Positions 12,537 through 23,180 of a DNA stretch of 64,000 nucleotides are shown one piece after another (position 1 is the first letter of the stretch; each line of letters opens with the position of its first letter). Source of the DNA: Dermatemys mawii (Eukaryota > Chordata > Testudines > Dermatemydidae). The position numbers and the translations under genes are program-made. The notes under the pieces were generated by a model that was given only the letters and a program-made list of their open reading frames with translations, was not told where the DNA came from and ran no database searches. The DNA lies in NCBI GenBank assembly GCA_007922305.1, contig ML677335.1, positions 21,077,933 through 21,141,932 of the forward strand, in the 5' to 3' direction.

Positions 12537-12638
12537 TTTCACTGGGTATTGTTTCACTGTTGTGTTCACTGGGTGTTGTTTCACTGGGTATTGTTTCACT
12601 GTTGTGTTCACTGGGTGTTGTTTCACTGGGTATTGTTT
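12537..12638. repeat. 42-bp tandem repeat (minisatellite), about 2.4 copies
   Basis: Copies start at 12537, 12579 and 12621 (partial). The two full copies are identical. Each is built from related subunits of about 11-16 bp around TTTCACTGGG / TTCACTG. The overlapping frames on both strands (repeating TIPSETTPSEHNSE-like or WVLFH-like residues) merely translate the repeat. Confidence 0.95.
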
Positions 12639-13150
12639 GTTGGAGAGGTGTGTGTGGTGGGGAGTGTAGATGCAGGCAAAGAAACATCACAGAAGGAGGG
12701 CGAAGGAAGCACCAGACACAGAAGCACAGCTAATGTGATCTTGAGAAAAAGCTAACACAGGTATGGGGCAAAGTACAAGTTGGAAAGGGGCTTGGAAATC
12801 TAATAAAATGGAACTGGGCTCTTGTGGTTTGATTCCTGCTGCATTCAGGGTCTCTGCATAAATTCTTTGTAAAGAAACAAAATTGCAATAAACGTATCTG
12901 ATTCCATCAATTTCTGCCCCGAAGGAATATACCTATAAGCTCCAAATTTTAGCTAAGCACTCAGGACAATAGAAGTAATGCAACATCTGTGCATTTTATG
13001 ATCCAATCTCTTTGAATTAATGTGTCTGAATTCAATTTTTCAGCCATTCCTCCCTCCCACCCCATGCACTATGCGCATTATTCTCTTAGCTTTCTTCTGA
13101 AGGACTTTTCTATAAGTATTATATCTCTTTACAGCCTCAGTACTTACATG
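12639..13150. other. stretch without recognisable genes
   Basis: Nothing recognisable. It separates the minisatellite from an LTR-like repeat. Confidence 0.4.
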
Positions 13151-13154
13151 AATG

Positions 13155-14430
13155 TGTGTAACCCTTCTGCCAAGTGCAGCCAGCAGCAATAAGGGATGGG
13201 TTCAGTATCTAGTAGTTCCTTTTCAACAATACAACACAAAACTGGCTCAAGCCCCTACCCAGTGATCAGGGACAATTACACACCACTCCCTTTGTGCCTC
13301 TGAAAGTCAATACTTACCCTCTCGCAAGCACAGAGTTGAGTATAGCAAAACTTTTTAATAACTCAGCATTAATTTGGGAAAACATCACAACTAGAGTTAA
13401 TAAACACAAACTATGAGCAAATGATCCACCCCTAAGTAAATTGGGTAGTGTCTTTTTCCCCTAGGGTCTTAAGCCCAGCAAATCAATAGTCCTTTAACGT
13501 GCCCATCCCTTCTCTGTACCCCACTCACAGTGGCTGTCCTTGGCTAATGTAGCCCCGGAGTTTAGAGGTTCATCCTCAGAGTTTACCTTGCACCCTGTGT
13601 GGAAGGTAGGGGTGGGATAAGGAGGCATCTTACATGCTACACTGGTCAAGCACTCACCAGCCTCCCTGCTGGCTGCTTGCCAGGATGTCTTCACAGTCTC
13701 CACATACACTTAACACAACTCTCAGTAATTTCAGCTGTTAGTGGGAGAGCCTCACTGCTGGTGCCCACTGGGCAGTCTCTGGCAATAGAGACACTGTCCC
13801 AAAGCAGGTCTAATACTTAGACCTAGATATCAGTGATTTCAGCTCTGCAGTGTATAACAAGATTCTCAATGGAGTCTAAATTAGCTCTATTATTATATTA
13901 TGAAGAGAAGACAGGTCAAATGGTGTCTTGGATGCTTAAACAGCGCTCACACCACCAGGTACAAGTACCTGTCCCCACCCTCTCTCAATTCATTGGGCTT
14001 TGGAACCCATGTCCCCTGCCTAGCGAGTGCCATTCAGTTAAGGGTGAGTCCCTCTATTAGAGCATGCCAGGTACAATTCTGCTGCCCTCGGTTCACACAA
14101 CAATAACAACCCTTTATTACTCGTGCCCCAATAACAAGGAGACTGGGAATCCAACACCAACCACTAGTGATCATTTGGGCAAGCAATCCCATCATGCTGA
14201 GCACCTAGGCAGGGTGAGTGTACCCAAGCAAAAGAGATCAGCTTCTGAAGTCTTTTTCCACAGCTCACCCCTAGATGTCAAGGGAGAGCTCATTCAGACT
14301 GTGCTTACATGTGGACACAGTAACCTCCCTCATCACACAGAGCATGGTTTGGTGTTTCGACCCACAAGTCTTCAACATACAACTTTGCTTGTTTGTTTGC
14401 ACACCATTCTCTCAGTTAGGTTAGCGGTTT
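13155..14430 (-). repeat. probable LTR-type interspersed repeat
   Basis: This block is less AT-rich than its surroundings and contains phrases I remember from turtle repeats, for example CAGTATCTAGTAGTTCC and TGATCAGGGACAATTAC. TTTATT motifs at about 14110 (antisense AATAAA) suggest a minus-strand transcript end. No protein-coding internal region of a retroelement was seen, and the ends are not defined. The frames at 13599-13820, 13833-14106 and 14064-14441 lack conserved features. Confidence 0.45.
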
Positions 14431-16338
14431 ATTTGAAGTGATTTTGACATTTTAGGAGAGATTTTCATTCTGCCTCAGCTCAGTAAAAAAAATCTAAAAT
14501 ATTTATTACATCTGTAATTTCAGCATGAAATGTTTCATATATTGTACCTTTGGCACATATCCAAAAAGCATTTATCAAGCAGACCAGCTATGCATTATAT
14601 TAGCTTTGCTTTTTATTGTACATCAACAAATTACCAGTTATTGCAAATGATTGATTAATTTGGTCATCTTCATACATGCACCAAATTTCTACCAAATAAG
14701 CTTCCAAAATCACTTAACATTGTGCTTACAAAGCTGTGTAATCAGGGCACAACAAAAGAACACTAAACAACATTTTGACCCTTTGCTTAAAATCTTTTTA
14801 AAGGTAGATTGTGAAAAAACTAAATGGAGGCATTTCCACTGACATATCAATGCAGAGTATATTAACACTGTATGGATTGCATTCATTTCTACATCTTTCT
14901 AATGGTTTACAGAGGGGTCTTCAGCCTTTTCCTATGGATCACATCTTCATCAACAGACTGTACCAGAAACATCCACACCCTTCCACAATCACACAGCCCA
15001 CTTAACCCTTTCACACTAGGATCAACAGCTGCTAGTGTGCTGTCAAGCAAAAACTGCCTTTCCCTTTAAAGGGACAAGGTGGATGAGGACTTCTATTGGT
15101 GAGAGACACCGGCTCGTTCAGAGAGTGGAGCCAACAAGTAGACTCTCTGTAGCATGTTTTCCTTAAGACTTTACATGTTTCTGAACAAATTAAAGGGGAG
15201 TTTTTTCCCTAGAGAGTCCCCCATGATTTCTCCAGCACAGCAAAAGTTTCAATGGAAAGAAAGGAAAATACCCAATGGTACTATGGCTGGGGTAATCTGT
15301 GCTGCCATATGGAGAGAGCTTTTGTAAAAAATATTTGACTGAAGTAGTAACCAAGGGGACAGTCACTAGCCAAAAATAGCCAGTGTACAGTACCATTTGA
15401 GCCATACCCCAGGTGGGCCCCCTATACTACAGTCATGAAGGTGGGGTGTTATGGAAGAGTTTGGCAGCTCTTTGCCAGTTGGTAACATCCTTACAATTGG
15501 GAGATCCCACCTGTTTGAAAGTTCCAGAGAATGGTTGTGAACTGGACCCAATGTAGTTATATGCACTAAATCTGATTTTAGACTCACTTCTAAAAAACAC
15601 AAATCCCATAAACCCTTATGTGAAGTTCTATTTCCTCAAGCACTACTCTGAGTTAATAAAAATGGTCTCTGAAGTTTGACAAGTTACTTTTGCCGCTCAT
15701 GTCAGAAAACTTGAGGCCAAGAACTAATTGGCTAGAGAAGGCAGAAGTACATTTCACAGAAGCTATGTACTTCATTTTGAATTACCGTTGCTTAAACCAT
15801 CTCACAAAGCCAACAAAAAATCTCTTAGAAGTGAAAAAATTCCAAACACAGCAGTGCAGGAAGATGAGATAAACTCATTACTGTTCAGGGGAAAGAACAA
15901 TAAAACTGAAATGTCAAAAAAGATATATATTTTTTTAAATAACATCTTCCACCCACCCGAGCAACCCCAGATTGAAAGATACAAAGCCTATTGCAATGCA
16001 GCTGTGATGTGGTATAAAAACCCCTACACAGGACAAGGAGCTTTTCTGGACTTAGCCAGCCCCACTCTGCCACACCTACAAAAATGCAAAGACTGTAGGA
16101 GGGGCTAAAAGGGAGCAGAACAGTTCAATTGGCAGACCAGGGAAGGAGGCAGACCTGAACCTCATAGGGAACGCAAAATCTCTCCCTACAACTGCCTACA
16201 GGTCCCTCCCTGAAGGAAGGGAGGACCTGCTTCAGGTACATCCAGAGAGGGAGACATTCTCCACTCTCCATATGGACTTAGATTACACTGCTCTACAGCC
16301 AAAATGCTTCTGAAATAAATATAGTCAAACTTCACTAA
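14431..16338. other. stretch without recognisable genes
   Basis: Mostly anonymous sequence. At 15980-16320 a more GC-rich block contains GGTATAAAAACCCC, a TATA-box-like motif, and could be another LTR-like repeat, but I cannot assign it. Three overlapping frames at 15690-16108 are not supported as genes. Confidence 0.35.
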
Positions 16339-16381
16339 TTCTGGGTCACTGAGAACGAAAATGATGCTTAATCATTAATAA

Positions 16382-16406
16382 TGATTGGCTCTAGTTTTCA
16401 AGATAT
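16382..16406 (+). repeat. left inverted repeat arm of the 16.3-18.8 kb element
   Basis: This 25-bp arm pairs with 18729-18753 at 20 of 25 positions, with blocks of 9, 4 and 7 identical bases. The shared blocks include TGATTGGCT and AAGATAT on this strand. Confidence 0.7.
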
Positions 16407-16580
16407 GCTATTGGGTCAGTATATACGACCCTTGACATGGGAATGGCGGAGGATAAGTGAGTTATAAAGGGAAGGGATCTCAATTTAAACCAGAAATGAC
16501 TAAAATACATCTTTGACTGGATCTATGAATAAATCTATGACTGGGTTTGGACAGTACTTGCTTTTTAGGCAAAACAATGA

Positions 16581-16662
16581 ATGATGCAATCTGAAGCTGG
16601 TATTGCATCATACATGATATGAATTGCATCATGTTATTCCTAGAAGTCATGGATGATGCAAT
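16581..16662. promoter_or_regulatory. cluster of four ATTGCATCAT sites (CARE/AARE-like)
   Basis: Four exact copies of one 10-mer occur within 82 bp: ATGATGCAAT at 16581 and 16653, and its complement ATTGCATCAT at 16602 and 16623. Start-to-start spacings are 21, 21 and 30 bp, close to whole helical turns. The core ATTGCATCA is the C/EBP-ATF composite (amino-acid response) element known from vertebrate stress genes such as CHOP, bound by ATF4 with C/EBP partners. The cluster sits about 150-230 bp before the reading frame at 16815. It may be promoter elements for that gene or binding sites for the element's own protein. Either role is inferred. Confidence 0.5.
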
Positions 16663-16814
16663 CATAACGAAGCTTACATCACTCTGCTGAACAAATTGCC
16701 CTATATCAGCTCTAGAAATCGTACAGTGTCGTGCTCTCTTATTTGTCAGTGTTTGATTTTGCAAAGGGACACATTTCTGTTTAGCTAAAGTGAGCAGAGA
16801 TCCCTCGTACTTGT

Positions 16815-18495
16815 GTGAACAGTGCAGATAACTTCTGCTATGTTTGTGGTGAAGTGACTTTTGCATCACAGAAGCACAGTATAACCACTATGGTTAAGAA
16901 AGCCTATCACCTTTATTTTGGCTGCAAAATTGGAGATCAGGACGAGGTGGGCCCCACACATGTGCTGCAACACTTGTGCAACAAATCTTCGCCAGTGGTT
17001 GAACAGGAAAAGGAAATCTACGCCTTTTGCAGTGCCAATGATTTGGAGAGAGCCAACAGATCATACCAGCAATTGTTACTTCTGCATGGTGCCTCCAGTT
17101 GGGAAAGGTGTGTCAAAGAAGAAAAAGTGGACTGTGCATTATCCAAACATTCCATCAGCTATACGCCCAATACCCCACGGAGAAGAACTTCCGGTTCCTG
17201 ATGCACCAGAATCATTCTCACTTGAGTCAGATGAGGAAGAGGATCAGGATGAGGATGAGGATGAGGATGAAACTTCTGGTCCTGAACCATCAATGACACA
17301 GGACCCACATTTTCTCCCATCCTCCTCCTCTGATCCACACCTCATAACACAAGCTGAACTGAATGACCTTGTCAGGGATTTGGAACTACCCAAGAGGAAG
17401 GCAGAACTGTTGGGCTCCAGACTACAGCAGTGGAATCTCCTGGCAGGTGATGTTAGGGTTTCCATGTTCCGTGACCGTCAAAAGGATCTTGTCCCATTCT
17501 TCTTCATGGAAGGTGATCTTGTAGCCTGCAACAACATCGATGGTGTGATGGCAGCCCTCAACATTGTTCACGATCCAGATGAGTGGAGACTCTTCATTGA
17601 TTCATCGAAGATGATTCTTAAAGCTGTTTTGCTGCATAATGGCAATGTTTTGCCATCAATTCCAGTTGGTCATGCAGTCCGTATGAAGGAAACCTATGCC
17701 AACATGAAACAACTTTTGAGGTGCATAAACTATGACCAACATCAGTGGCAGCTTTGTGGCGATTTGAAGGTTGTTGCTCTCTTGCTTGGTCTGCAGACTG
17801 GATACACAAAGTACCGCTGTTTTCTCTGTGAATGGGATAGTCGTGCAAGAGATTCCCACTACATCAAGAAAGATTGGCCACTCCGACAGTCATTGGAGCC
17901 TGGGAGGAAAAGTGTTCAGCATCCACCACTTGTTGAATCAAGGAAGATTTTGTTACCACCCTTACACATCAAGCTGGGTCTGATGAAGAACTTTGTCAAG
18001 GCCATTGACAAAACACAAGCAGCTTTCAAGTACCTCTGTGGAAAATTTCCAAGGTTAAGTGAAGCTAAGATAAAGGAGGGTGTCTTTGTTGGTCCTCAGA
18101 TTCGTGAACTTCTTTGAGATGATGTATTTGACCATGCACTGCGTGGCAAGGAAAAGACGGCATGGAAAGCCTTCCAGTCAGTGGTAATACGTTTTCTCGG
18201 AAACAACAAGGCAGACAACTACAGGTTGTTGGTGGAAAACCTCCTCAAGGCATACAAAAGCCTTGGTTGCAACATGTCACTAAAGATACATTTTTTGCAC
18301 TCTCATCTAGATTTTTTTCCACCAAACTGCGGAGCAGTGAGCAACAAGCACGGCGAGCGATTTCACCAGGACATTGCAACAATGGAGAAACGCTATCAGG
18401 GCAAATGGAGCCCATCGATGCTTGCAGACTATTGCTGGACAGTGACAAGAGATGCTCCATTTAATGAATGCAAGAGACAAGCCAAGAAGCACTGA
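16815..18495 (+). pseudogene. uncharacterised transposon-associated protein, one frameshift and one stop
   Basis: The frame opens in the third plus frame (about 16812-16950) with FCYVCGE and ITTMVKKAYHLYFG. It then shifts after GDQDE to the first frame, which continues WAPHMCCNTC, LRQW, MIWREPTDH and NCYFC. These paired cysteines look like an N-terminal zinc-binding region. An acidic DE-rich repeat follows (about 17235-17275), then a long conserved part: ELNDLVRDLELPK, CFLCEWDSRARD, ILLPPLHIKLGLMKNFVKA. An in-frame TGA at 18115-18117 interrupts it, where a CGA arginine codon decayed by CpG deamination is plausible. The same frame resumes to 18495 with FLGNNKADNY, HSHLDFFP, GERFHQDI and YCW. 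No ATG begins the first part. From memory, very similar proteins are numerous in arthropod, cnidarian and some vertebrate genome predictions, usually labelled uncharacterised. I infer a transposase-like or capture-type role; no catalytic triad was assigned. A domesticated gene with sequencing errors is the alternative. Confidence 0.75.
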
Positions 18496-18728
18496 GTAGA
18501 CACTGAATAGGACAAAACTATGCACATAATAGTTTTTTGCCTTTTGTTTCATAATACATTTTATTTATATAACCCTTTTGCTGATTTTTAAAGTGTTACA
18601 TAAACAGGACAGGTGAAATATTATCATGTAAAGCAACCATAAACACATGAAAAGACCTAGGTTTACAATTTATGATTAAAACTCTACTATCTACACAATA
18701 TACGTAGACATAAAATGTAAAAACTTAA

Positions 18729-18753
18729 ATATCTTAGAAACAGTAGCCAATCA
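18729..18753 (-). repeat. right inverted repeat arm of the 16.3-18.8 kb element
   Basis: This is the partner of 16382-16406. It contains ATATCTT, AAAC and AGCCAATCA in the same order and spacing as the complement of the left arm. Confidence 0.7.
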
Positions 18754-18792
18754 GTTGTTTTAATTGTCATATTTGAATTCAGCACATCAAAA

Positions 18793-20155
18793 TACATAAT
18801 AAATATCACATTTTATCTCTGAAGCAGACGACTTCTAAAAAATTGTAGACCAGTGTTATTTGTGTTAATTCCCCTTGTTTTGTTTGCAAACCACCCCGGA
18901 GGGGAGAGATCAGAACTGACCTGGCCTGAGGTCTAAGATATGAGAGGAGGCAGCTGCTGCTCCAAAAGGGAAAAAGTTGTCATGCTATGCCTGACGACAA
19001 AGAGGCGCCATGTAGTGCTCTGAGCCCCTTCATGCTTTCCAGTACAGGCGGCGAACTGTGGACAATCAATGGGTGGTAAGAAATTGTCCAGAGAGGGCAG
19101 CCTTAAGGTGCTCGTGGGTGTCAGACCTTTTTGTTGCCTTCACAGGGCCCTGGAGAGTGGGAGGGCCTGGGTTACTCTATCAGAATTCCCTCTGCAGGTC
19201 AAAGAGCCTAAGCCCTGATCACTACTAGACAATGCTCCCCACAAGCAAAGACCACCACAGTATCACAAATGTATCCAGACCTTGACGTTTCTTATATGCC
19301 ATTTTCAGCAATTCAAGTAAAGCCGTAAGTCAAAATATGCCTTTATCACCGCTTCATTTTATGTTTTTGCAGAGACTTTTTGCACTTTGTACACATGTCA
19401 AATCCTCCCAGGTATGCAAAGGAGTGAAAACTAGCAGAATATATTAACTCTAGCAACAATAACCATAATTCTGTTCTTGCCACCAAAGAGAGTGTTCAAG
19501 GTTGATTTGAAGGGAAATAGCAACAGTGCTTCCTGAAGCAAAAAAGTGTGTCTATTGAGTAACCAATTTATTCATGCCTACATGATTTGTCACTAAACCT
19601 TTTACCCTGCTATTGACTCTGTTAGCTTCCTAAATGAATATTCCTTATAGAAATAAACACACATTGGAGGACCATCTGCATTGGTGAACAAACCCATTCT
19701 TGAAAACCATTGTCAACAACAGGTCTCAATGCTGAAAACTGGTTACTCACATTTGGGGACAGGACAAAACTTCCTTCAGCAAAGTTGAGCAATTGTTTTT
19801 TAGACTTGGTGGAAACAAGTGCAGGTGAGCCATGGTGGATAACATGGAACCCTGCCACTTCTGTGAGCATTCCCACCAAGGGAGTCCCACATGAAGCTCC
19901 AAGTCACTATATGATCTATTGTACATCTTATGACTGTGATGCTAGAACATATCACAATCCAGGATATTTCAATTATTTCCTTAAAGGGATGCTGTCAATG
20001 TGAAAAAAAAAGTCATATTTCTATCTGAAAGTTATGCTGCCTATTGTTACAAGCCCTTCTAAATATCACTAACTGCGAGACCAAAGAAAAGTGCCTCTCT
20101 CGTCAGTGTTTACTTTGTGCTTTTGTCACCTTGGCCCAGATCTACAAAAGTACTT
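18793..20155. other. stretch without recognisable genes
   Basis: No recognised gene. 18900-19250 is more GC-rich and may be an old repeat. The opposing frames at 19622-19879 (minus) and 19710-20003 (plus) overlap and look like chance. Confidence 0.4.
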
Positions 20156-20355
20156 AAGCATTTAAACCCGGATTTAGGCAATAGTTCCAGTTTTAAATGC
20201 CACAGCAATCCACAAAACCCCACTCAACAGCCCCCAACCCTGTAGGCATCTAAATTCACACGGCACTTAAATTTTCTGCTTTAAAAAATTCCCTGGGTGC
20301 CTACATTCCTGCTTTGGGCATGAGCACTGCTGCATCCCCCTAGGCAGCCAGACAA

Positions 20356-20488
20356 AGGTGCTGGAAATAATGGTGTGGGGGGTTCTGCAGTACCCCCTGG
20401 CTTGAAGTGGTTTCCATTATATACAGGGTTCACAGTTTGGTTCAATGGCTCTTAGCACCCCCACTATACAAATTGTTCTAGCATCCCT
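20356..20488 (-). mobile_element. 133-bp MITE, probably hAT-type
   Basis: The left end AGGTGCTGGAA is mirrored at the right end by TTCTAGCATCCCT. The flanks CCAGACAA and ACAGACAC share CAGACA at matching offsets, fitting a decayed 8-bp target duplication. The interior (TATACAGGGTTCACAGTTTG, CAATGGCTCTTAGCACCCCC) matches a family I remember as common in turtles. It has no coding capacity. Confidence 0.75.
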
Positions 20489-20674
20489 ACAGACACCTAG
20501 GTTTTGTCTACACCCCAGTGCCATTCACAAACTGGGGAGAAATTAAGTGATGAAGAGCATATCCCACCTTGCGGGGCTGGGCTGGGAGGCAGGCTGGATA
20601 TCCCACCTACTGGATCAGGTCCCATTCAATATCTCTCTGGAGGAGATGATGGAGCCCCATCAGAGCCAACCTTG

Positions 20675-20800
20675 TAACTTTAAGCCCAGTAGTTAGACCA
20701 CTCATCGGCGGCAATGGGATACACCTAGGTTCACCTCCCTTCTTTGCTGGAGAGGGAGAAAGAATGTGAACAGGGGTCTCTTCTTCCCCTCAATCCCTTG
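20675..20800 (+). repeat. tRNA-like SINE fragment
   Basis: An A-box-like TAGTTAGACCACTC is followed by a B-box-like CTAGGTTCACCTCCC at tRNA-like spacing. The segment continues into GAACAGGGGTCTC. Fragments in the opposite orientation occur at about 3.1 kb and 31.2 kb. It is decayed and would not fold as a functional tRNA. Confidence 0.45.
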
Positions 20801-22435
20801 GAGCATAATCAAATTTCATTACATCATTGCTGGTGCACACTCTTTCCCAAGCCCTACAAAAAGGGTGCCCATTGGTAGCAGCAGAGCTGAAGCTGCATGT
20901 GCATAGGTAGGAAACAGTAGCAGGTATCTGCACAGTGAGAAAGGGGATTTGGCAAAAAGCATCAGTGACCCTCAGAATGTTTGGGCTTATTGCTCTGAGT
21001 CCTGCTCAAAAAACCATTTGAAACAAACAAACAGAAGCAGAAAAACTTTTACCAGCTTTCCTAAGGATTTATTTTAAAGTCAGAACATACTACTAAATGG
21101 ATGCTTTATCAAAAATGGATTTTTAAGAGTTTAGTAAGTTTTAAAAACGCAAATGTCTCTTTAAAGCATAGCCAAAATAAAATCTTAACATAACTTAGGT
21201 TATTACTCTGGATACCTTTTTTACCATTTAAAAAGCCTTAGTCAATCCATCATTTATACCTAGACAGTGAGCACATAGTAGTAATGTATATTTATGTTAG
21301 GATGGTATGGGTGTACTTAGCTGAAGATGACATATAGAAAATTTAGTAACACATTATGGTCTTCAGGACTGAATATGGGGCTTGATGCCAAGAACTTGTG
21401 CAATTTCCTCCTCCTGTAATTCTAGGAACTACTTCTACTATCACAGAGATCATCAGTCTATCATAATTACATAAAAAAAGGAAGCATATACAAAACTTGT
21501 CTTGTTTTTTCCCCAGTGTATTCTGATTTCTCCCAATGTGTCTTTCAGTCTGTAAATTCCTTAGAGGAGGGTCTACTTCTACCACTGTAAGGGCTGAGAA
21601 AGTAACTCTCAATTTCCAATTGCAGTGTTGTTAGTGATTTGCTGAGTGGCCCAGAAGGAAGCAGTCTCCTTTCTGCTTCAGTTTCCCCTCAAACTCATTC
21701 CTTGTGTGAGTTTGTGAGAATTAGTATGTTGGTAATGAAATTTGAAAATATAAAGGGATGTGCACCATTAATATGTTGTTTCCCCTTCGTTGACCAATAC
21801 TAGACACCAGGACCTTAAAGGTCAGCTTCCCAGTGAAGGAGAAAATCAATGACTTTAAAAATGGGTATATTTTTGTGCAACTCGCTTATTTTACAGTACT
21901 GTATATGCAGACGTCCTCAAAAAGAGGTGGTGACAAACATCACACGAGCAATCTCCTCTTTCAGGGATTTTAGCCAGAAACACCTATACTCAGAGCCTAG
22001 GCAACTACTCAGTCACAGCACCTCATGCTAGTTTGAGACATTGTTATAAACTCTTGGAATATTAAGAGAGTCTCACATATTTGGAGTTTTGCTTAAATCC
22101 CAGTTCCTGGAGTCAGACAGGTGGAGAATCTCAGCATTGATTTGTTTTGTTTTTAGCTCTCATTGTTGCAGAGAAAAGATTGCAAATGTGACCTGAGTAT
22201 CTAAATGCTCAATCACAAGGCAAGTAATAAGAAGTAAATTATTGTTTTTAAAAAATAAAAATACACTTTTTAGGTTATAATTCATGATTTTTATTACTTG
22301 GGATGGGCAGTTCTAGATTAAGATAGAGAACAAACTCCGGCTGTTTGCAACAGCTCCCGAATTAATCAACAATAGAATAATGCTTTCATGACTGAAATAC
22401 TGGTTGCACATTAAGAAAAAGAATTTTTAAGAGGT
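20801..22435. other. stretch without recognisable genes
   Basis: AT-rich, with no gene or repeat family recognised. The minus-strand frame 21343-21612 has no conserved features. Confidence 0.45.
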
Positions 22436-23180
22436 GTAACAGTGTCAACGGGTGACCCCTGCAACAATATAATTTTACATCTCTCTCTCACACAGGCACA
22501 AATACTCTCAGGATTGCCTCTCCACTCTGAACTCTAGGGTACAGATGTGGGGACCCACATGAAAAAAGAAATAACCCCCCCAAGCTTATTTTACCAGCTT
22601 AGGTTAAAACTTTCACCCCTAGACTTCTCCTGTGTTTGGACCTGGTATGCTGCCACCACCAAACTAAGGCAAGGGTCGTTTGGAACCCTTCTTTCCCTTT
22701 CCACTAAACCCCCAAACTTTTTCCTTCCCTGGGAAGCTTGAGAGAAAAAAAAACACCTCACCTGATTCTGCGAGACGTGCCTGATCCAAAACCAGGATTT
22801 TACACAATGGAAAACAAGCAATTAAATTCTTAAAAGAAAGATTTTAATTAAAGAAAAAGAAAGGAATAAATCCCTTATAGAAAATCAGTAGAACAGCGCT
22901 ACAATAATCAATAAAGAGTTAAAGACAACCTCCTCCCCGAATTTTTCCTCGTGCTGAAGCTTTACAGTATTACTACCTTACTTGTTATTGGATAGAAAGC
23001 TTATAATTACAGTGAAAGAAATAGGTGTGATTCATCCCATAGCCAAGTTGAACAAAGAAGAGACGCAGAGAGAAACTGAAACTTAAAATTCTTTGTTTTC
23101 TGAGGAATTTTTATTGGTCAATTGTCCACCTCTTAGGTTACCTTTAGCTTAACCCCTTACAGGTAAACAGTAATATTAGG
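22436..23180 (-). repeat. LTR-like interspersed repeat
   Basis: The phrases ACAGATGTGGGGACCCACAT, TTATTTTACCAGCTTAGGTT, GGTATGCTGCCACCACCAA and AGAAAGATTTTAATTAAAG appear in this order. I remember the same order in an abundant turtle LTR-type repeat. The block ends near TTAGGTTACCTTTAGCTTAA and CCTTACAGGTAAA. No coding region is attached, so this would be a solo LTR or partial copy. The orientation is a guess from TTTATT/AATAAA placement. The short frames at 22547-22821 lie inside the repeat. Confidence 0.6.

Larger units (their letters stand above)
16339..18792 (+). mobile_element. 2.45-kb element with inverted ends carrying an unnamed transposon-like ORF
   Basis: I infer the limits from inverted repeats flanking a long damaged reading frame. 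Bases 16382-16406 are the reverse complement of 18729-18753 with 20 of 25 positions identical, including the shared core AGCCAATCA. Continuing outward, 16339-16364 matches the complement of 18767-18792 at about 15 of 26 positions. Between the left arm and the frame lies a cluster of four identical 10-mers (16581-16662). The layout of inverted ends around a single ORF is that of a DNA transposon. No clear target-site duplication was found, so the exact ends are provisional. The superfamily is not assignable by eye. Confidence 0.6.

Noticed and set aside
12537..12638. CRISPR-like direct repeats
   Set aside because: Units are contiguous without unique spacers, and the genome is vertebrate.
12481..12755. 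Repetitive peptide frames on both strands
   Set aside because: They simply translate the 42-bp minisatellite.
14064..14441. 125-codon plus-strand frame
   Set aside because: It lies in an LTR-like repeat block and has no recognisable domain or codon pattern.
16480..16869. 129-codon minus-strand frame
   Set aside because: It runs through the 5' non-coding part and CARE-like array of the 16.3 kb element, opposite to the real frame, and has no conserved content.
20675..20800. Functional tRNA gene
   Set aside because: A and B boxes are present but no complete cloverleaf or anticodon arm can be drawn; similar decayed fragments recur, so it is a SINE.
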